In this document: one piece after another, positions 58,642 to 64,000 of the stretch | Position numbering within the stretch: the first letter of the stretch is position 1 | Layout of the letters: every line of letters starts with the position of its first letter | Assembly: GCA_964058845.1 (NCBI GenBank) | Contig: CAXKVR010000065.1 | Location: forward strand, 1-64,000 | DNA: 64,000 nucleotides | Source of the DNA: Carex sylvatica | Taxonomy: Eukaryota; Streptophyta; Magnoliopsida; Poales; Cyperaceae | Direction: 5' to 3' | Position numbers and translations under genes: made by a program | Notes under the pieces: model-generated | The model's input: the letters and a program-made list of their open reading frames with translations, nothing else | Database searches by the model: none | What the model was told of the DNA's origin: nothing

Positions 58642-60418
58642 TCACCTTTGTATACGAATAGATGGGATGTGCTCAAATTTGAGTCGATCTTCTCCATACA
58701 TACTCATTTCTAGCCTATATGAGGGGTCAATTAGTAATAGCTCTTGAAGAGTCCGCACGTTTTGTAGATCGGGAATTGCAGCCAGTAGGGGTGTTCATCG
58801 GTTCGGTTCGGTCGAAACCGAACAAAAATAGCTAAATCAAAGTTTTATTCGGTTTTTAAAATTAAAACCGAACCAACCGAATTAAATCAATGAACCGAAA
58901 AAAACCGAACCGAAATAAATTTCGATTTATTCGGTTAAACCAAAATAACCAAAATTAGAGATGAAAATAGAGAAATAATCAAAGGGATAGAAGATTAATA
59001 GAGAGAAATAATTGAAATAATCAAGAAGAAAACGAAAAAAGAGGACAAATTAAATTGAGAACACAGATCTAAAGAGTGATAGAGAAAAGAGAAATACAAA
59101 GAAAAAGAGAGTGATCAATATTCAAAAACAAAGATAGCATGGAACAAAGAAAAAAATGAAGGAAAAAAGTAGAGAAGAAGAAGAAAGAGACCCACATGCG
59201 TCAATTTGGAGGTGACGAAGGATGCGCATAGCTCCTTGTTTTATGTTCCAATGATATAGATATGTCAGAAATTTAAGCCTCAGTTTTTCAACGTTAGGGA
59301 ACCCTCCGGTTGAACAGCTCAGCTTTGTTCCCATGTATGAGCCGTCATATAAATGAAGTATCCTGAGGTTCTGCAGCCTCTCCAATATGGGCATTGGATC
59401 TTCATTAAGCCTAGTTCGTATGAGTGTCAATTTGGTGAGGTTTGTTGGGAACATCTCAACACTTGGAACCCACTTTTGTCTTGCCCACCCTCCATTGAGA
59501 TGTAGTTTCTGTATCGTCCCATGATAAGGTAAGTCTGTTGTACCACCAAATGGTAGGTAACCACTTATTGGTCGAACACCGAGGTCGACCAACAGTTCTG
59601 TCCTTCTCAGCACACCCTTGAGGTTTTGCCAAATTTGTACAGCCCTTTCAGTGTTTAGATGATCATCAAAGAAAATATCTAAAGTACGTAAGTTGATACA
59701 ACATGCTAATTCAACCACTATTTCTGTCTGCATAGACATATTTTTAATTGTTTGTAGATTTGTGTGCTGATTCCATTTTAAACGTAAATCATTCAAGGAA
59801 CCATATACATGTCTTAGATTTGAGATTACCACATCACACAAATCTATTGTTTCTTTGGTTTCTCTTTTTGATTTCTATAAATCAATGGTTTCTAGATTAT
59901 AGAAGGAAAACTCCTTGAAAATATCTTCTGGAATTTTGCAGTTTCTTAAACCCAAATACCTCAAATGTACCAAGCCCTTCGGCCACTGTCTCCGAGCGAA
60001 TTTGCACATATTGACCCTCTCCATGGTTAACACTCTACGTAGTCTAAAGCCACTATAATTTAGTTTGCTAAAGCCAATATCAATTTCTCTGACTAAGGCA
60101 CCTTCATAATTAATACGGATGTGTGCACAAACCAAAAGAGAGTAAAGAACGAGTGTTTTCTGAATAAACATCATCCCTTGTGAGAGTGCAAAATTGTAGT
60201 GTTGCACGGTGCAGCTTGCTAACAGCCAGGTTATTAACATCTTCTTTTGTGAATATGGTGAAGAAGTTCTCCTCCTTGGCTTTGCCGATAGCAAGGTCAT
60301 GTAGAAGATCGTGCATACTGCAGGATTTGCAGTAGCTGCTCCAAGAGCTTTTAGTAATTTGAATCAAGCACCTACAATAATATTTTTCATACAAATTAAC
60401 ATCAAAGAAGAAGGAAAT
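58642..60418 (-). pseudogene. CC-NBS-LRR (RPP13-type NLR) remnant
   Basis: NLR proteins are intracellular immune receptors. This copy starts at CRCLIQITKS, shows the MHD motif as SMHDLLHDLA (about 60310), then passes into LRRs: LVHLRYLGLRNC, NLRTLDIFF, LQNLRILHLYDGS and NVEKLRLKFL. A frameshift occurs near 60130 and a TAG lies at 59875-59877 after NLETIDL. The probable last exon is at 58642-58785 (AAIPDLQNVRTLQELLL to FEHIPSIRIQR and stop). It is separated from the LRRs by a repeat starting TAGGGGTGTTCATCGG at 58786. The coiled coil and the NB-ARC domain are absent; repeats lie where they should be. Non-functional as a receptor. Confidence 0.82.
58786..59100. mobile_element. hAT-like CGGTT-rich repeat inside the NLR remnant
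   Basis: Starts TAGGGGTGTTCATCGG and carries many GGTTCGGTCGAAACCGAAC-type words, then an A/G-rich stretch (about 58970-59120). The right terminus is unclear. It sits where an intron between the LRR exon and the last exon is expected, so it may have entered the intron. Confidence 0.5.
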
Positions 60419-60463
60419 ATTTGCCTATGAATAAGTAGATATTTCTTTAAATCAAGTTAAAAT

Positions 60464-61740
60464 GAATTCGTATCCTCTGAGTTAACTCAATTAGAGGATA
60501 CAGACTTTGTGGAATTCATATCCTCTGAGTTCAGTGGTGGAACATAGTGTATTATAAGGGGTACTAAGCTACCCTTATAATTTTTTTTTTAAAATCAAGT
60601 ATGTAGAAGTTTAAGTAAATGTTATTGTTTTGTACATGATAGCCCCCTCTGTAAAATGTTATAAATTTAGAGGGTCTAATAATAAATTTTGAGGATAACT
60701 TTTTGACTTTCTTTTGATTTCCATTTGCCTCTTTGACTTCTTGATTTGCATGCCTCAATATTAAAAAATAGGAAACTTTATGATGGAATTTTAAAAGTCA
60801 ACCATGTGAAGGAAACAGAAAAAAAGGAAATTCAAAATGTATTGATAGAAAGAAATCCCACGTACTGCATCTCTTCCAGAGTTCCAGTTCACCAATAAAT
60901 AAGAACAAATTAATCAATCAATCAATCGACGAAATCTCACAGAACGCTCTCCGTAGAAATTCATAAAATAAAGTTAAACAAGAGTTGCAAAATTCAGTTT
61001 TACTTAAGGTTTGCATTTGTTTGTACTTTTTAAAATTATTACTCATTGTAATTTTGTGATAAAAAATAATAATTCATTTTTATGTATAATTTGTACACAG
61101 ATAAAATTATGTCTAAGAGAAAGACATTAGATTCTTGTTTCGACTAACTGCTACTCTTTCTGTCTCAACTGCTACTCTTTTTGTCTCAACTGCTACTACA
61201 GAACGAGATTTTTCAGCCATGAAGCTCGTTAAAACTGCGCTTCGAAATAAGATGGGTGACGAATTTCATAGTAACTACATGCTTGTTTATATTGAGAAAG
61301 AAATAACTAATAAGATTACTTCAGATGAGATTATTGATGAATTTGATTTTTTAGGAAATCATGGGTCTAAATTTAAATAATATATTTCATGTTTTTAATT
61401 TAGTTTTGATAGACATGGTGTTTTATTGATGCTAGTTATTTATTGTATCTTTTTACGAACTCAAATAACTAAAGATTTTGTGTTATAAAAAAAATTATTT
61501 TTCATTATTTTTTTATAAATGATGTTTAGCCCTCCTATATTCAAATTCTGGTTCCGCTCCTGTCTGAGTTGACTCACATATATTGAGTTAAGATTTGGAT
61601 CATCCGATTTAAATCTACACAAATATTAAAGGGTCCTATGCGTTACAGATATGGGTTGGATTAGTCCGAATTCTGATCGCACGGTCTGAAAATTAAATCA
61701 AATGATATGTTAATGAAGATGATGCAGATTCAACTTCTTT
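60464..61740. repeat. MITE interrupted by the hAT element
   Basis: GAATTCGTATCCTCTGAGTT words occur at about 60467 and 60513. A GAGTTGACTCACATATATTG continuation begins after the hAT element at about 61566. The arrangement implies a MITE of the GAATTCGTATCC family split by the 60532 insertion. Confidence 0.45.
60532..61562 (+). mobile_element. hAT element, internally deleted (transposase ends only)
   Basis: Ends CAGTGGTGGAACATAG and CTGGTTCCGCTCCTG are inverted. The perfect 8-bp duplication TCTGAGTT lies at 60524-60531 and 61563-61570. Inside, an ATG at 61109 gives MSKRKTLDSCF, then a stop. A different frame up to 61380 gives ERDFSAMKLVKTALRNKMGD and YIEKEITNKITSDEIIDEF, the C-terminal dimerisation part of TTF-type/ZMYM1-like hAT transposases. 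The catalytic middle has been deleted, a typical origin for non-autonomous derivatives. Confidence 0.88.
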
Positions 61741-61744
61741 AAGG

Positions 61745-62960
61745 TGAGCACAATTTTTTTTAAAAATACTTAAAAGAATCAATATAATTTTATTTTTAAA
61801 TTATTATTAAATTATATAAAAAAATAGATGTAGTAACTTAGAATTTTGGATATAAAAGGAGGACCAGGACCAATGACCCAGGTTCAAAGTTAGGACCGGG
61901 CCCAATGGCTCACTTCCAAATATTTTTATTTTTATTTCAGTACCACACCAAACAACAATATGAAAAAAAATATTGGTCACAAAGAATTCAGCCTAAAAAA
62001 TATTCAGATCCGAGCTATATTGATCCTGGTCCAAAACATTAATTGATTCCGGTTCATTGGTCCGGTCTATCTAATATATACATCTTTTTTTTTTTAAATT
62101 ATATTTACTGGAGACTAAATGAAGTTAGTTTTTTTCTACAATATTTTATATTGTTAGAATTAGTAGATAACTAAAAAAAATTCAACAGAAGTTTTCTCTG
62201 CTAATTAACCAAGAAAAAAAATAACATTTAGATATTTGATGATGAATTTAGCCACTCAAGTCCATGAAGCTGGTGAATGAAAATAAAGACTTGAATATGA
62301 TAATTGAGAATAATGTTTATATGCTTAATTTAATAAATTTTCTAATTTTAAAGTTTTCAAGTTCACTAGAAACTCTGTTCGAGTTTGTATGTAAATATAA
62401 AATATCTGGAAGTAATGGATTTTGTTTTAATTTGACCGTATGGTTTATACAATTATACTTCATTTTTTATTTTGTAACTTTCAGGTTTTATGATTCAAAA
62501 TAATATCTTCGATCAAAAGTATGAATTTAAATGTAATTCATAACCCATTAATCACGGTGAGTGATATTAAGCTTCATGTGGAAGATGCTCAGTTATCAAT
62601 TCACAATTTCAATAGGTTCTTAAGCGATATTAGCAAAATTTGACAAGTGAAAAATGTTCCTTTTTCTGTTTTATTAGCTTCATTTTTTTAAGCAAGCACA
62701 GTAGGATGAAAATCAAAATTCTCTCTTATCTCAGCGTTGCGCGAAGTGAAAAAAAAATGTTTTTAAAACAACTTGTGATTTCCAGTAAATTAACTAGAAC
62801 TAACTTGTTATATACACTAAAATCAGTTTTTAGTCTACTGACAAAACTATGTTTTGTGAGAAGTTGCAACTTGCAAGTTCAAAATCCGGACAGAAGTATT
62901 GTTTATGTATTGATTGAAATTTATTAGTTCTTGCTTGATTTTTCTTCTGTCAATATACAA
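61745..62960. other. AT-rich DNA without a supported gene
   Basis: Open frames of up to 95 codons show no domain. A GGACCAGGACCAATG-type block at about 61860-61910 recalls the GGACC-rich insert near 15865-16275. Confidence 0.45.
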
Positions 62961-62994
62961 AGGGCCTTAGAAGTTAGAACAGGTGTATTAATTT

Positions 62995-62996
<2 letters not shown>

Positions 62997-63025
<29 letters not shown>
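62997..63025 (+). repeat. run of 29 G
   Basis: An uninterrupted G tract followed by TGGGTGG. It may be a true homopolymer with G-quadruplex potential, but its exact length is doubtful because sequencing and assembly perform poorly on such runs. Confidence 0.9.
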
Positions 63026-63080
63026 TGGGTGGTGTAAGAGAGAAGAGAGATTCAATGTTACGCCTTATAAAAAAAAAATA

Positions 63081-63626
63081 GGGGGAATTTCATGTATACC
63101 CCTCAAAATCTTCAAAATTACGTATCATTTCCTCTAAATTTTTGAATTACGTGTTACACCTCTATAAACTTCTAAAACTCACAAATTTACCCATCTTATT
63201 GTCTTTTATGTTAAAATTACTCATTTTAATTTATGAAATATCTATTTTATCATTTATTAAAAGTATAAAAAATTGTAGTTTGTTAAGAAAAATGTTTGTC
63301 TCATATTTGATCGTTTTCGAGGGCGGATATAAAGGGTAAACGGTATAATGAGAATTTGGTTTTCGAGGGAAAAATGATATTTTATTAAGGGTAAAGGGTA
63401 TAATGGATATATTATAAAGACCAAAATTTTATTTTAAAAAGTTACTATTTTTTATTTTTTTAATAAAGTGTAAAATGGGTATTTTATAAATTTAAAACGA
63501 GTTCTAATATAAAAGATAATAAAATGAGTAAATTTGTGAGTTTTGAAAGTTTAGAAGGGTAATTTTAAAGTTTAGAGAGAGAAATAAGTAATGTGAAGTT
63601 TTTGAGGGGTATACATGAAATTCCCC
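63081..63626. mobile_element. Mutator-type element of the GGGAATTTCATGTATACCCC family
   Basis: The left end GGGGGAATTTCATGTATACC and the right end GGTATACATGAAATTCCCC are inverted, with arms extending about 110 bp through ACTCACAAATTTACCCAT. The flanks are A-rich, so the target duplication is unclear. The 546-bp element carries no captured gene. It splits the orphan CPT upstream copy, so it arrived later. Confidence 0.78.
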
Positions 63627-64000
63627 AAAAAATATTGTAGATGGAAGACTCAGGCTGTGAAATTGAATTTAAAAGTGTTTAGTGGGTCTCTTCCGTGAAT
63701 TCACATCTTGCAGGGAGAAACTTTCTATTTATAGAAATATTATAAAATAATAGAGAAAGAGAAAGAGTGTCTTCAAATTTAGAAATTTAGATGTATATAT
63801 AGATGGACCGAAAAAGGATCCGGAAGTAACTCAATTTTGAGTTTTGGATTTAGACCGTTCGATTCGACTTTCAAAATTATTTTACAGTTCGAATTCATCT
63901 TTTACAATGTGTGCAATCTATTTTGAATATATTATCACAGATTCGAATTCGAGACTAAAACTCAAAGATTGAATTACTTTTCTGGATCTGAACTCCCCAA

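Larger units (their letters stand above)
62965..63740 (-). promoter_or_regulatory. orphan copy of the CPT upstream region
   Basis: The words GTGTATTAATTTGAG, GAGAGATTCAATGTT and, beyond an inserted element, ATTGTAGATGGAAGAC plus TAGTGGGTCTCTTCC match sequence upstream of CPT3 (about 30885-30975) and CPT4 (about 33105-33150), in the same orientation. On the minus strand a CTATAAATAG TATA-like box lies at about 63722-63734. No CPT coding exon follows within the window, so only the 5' region was copied or survived. Confidence 0.5.

Overview
The window is AT-rich nuclear DNA of a flowering plant, most likely a eudicot. It has introns with GT/AG borders, plant gene families (a DPS6-like cis-prenyltransferase array, a CYP76-like P450, an RPP13-type NLR) and a dense load of plant transposons. 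An asterid such as a Lamiales or Gentianales species would fit, but nothing here fixes the species. Most of the window is transposon debris. Only two host genes look intact: an adenine phosphoribosyltransferase (APRT) gene and one cis-prenyltransferase (CPT) gene.

Layout. 0-3 kb: the first exon of a probable Rossmann-fold dehydrogenase, broken by a stop, next to gene-fragment debris. 3-19.8 kb: no convincing host gene; a mosaic of miniature inverted-repeat elements (hAT type with 8-bp target duplications, Mutator type with 9-bp duplications) and large foldbacks. 19.8-23.6 kb: a six-exon APRT gene on the + strand whose introns hold a hairpin element, nested MITEs, a short SINE and a 92-bp tandem duplication that copies a splice acceptor. 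24.2-38.6 kb: five tandem CPT copies on the - strand. Only the second (26908-27711) has an open frame; the others carry stops, frameshifts, deletions or changed catalytic motifs. 34.9-35.7 kb: a Mutator-like element holding a piece of a BSK-type receptor-like kinase (Pack-MULE-like). 40-45 kb: a CYP76-like P450 pseudogene whose first exon is split by a ~3 kb solo LTR, itself carrying a SINE. 45-46.1 kb: a hAT MITE with a Mutator MITE inside it. 46.6-51.2 kb: CACTA ends and relics. 51.2-58.5 kb: a LINE interrupted by a very young Ty1/copia element with 149-bp LTRs that read as identical. 58.6-60.4 kb: an NLR remnant (MHD motif plus LRR) lacking its NB-ARC domain. 60.5-61.6 kb: an internally deleted hAT element. 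62.9-63.7 kb: a stray copy of the CPT upstream region, cut by another Mutator-type element.

How the genes relate. A CPT array beside a CYP76-type P450 recalls the mixed prenyltransferase/P450 terpenoid loci of plants. Here the P450 and four of five CPTs are dead, so the region reads as a decaying or never-fixed specialised-metabolism locus with one surviving CPT. No terpene synthase is visible. APRT is an ordinary purine-salvage gene and is probably an unrelated neighbour.
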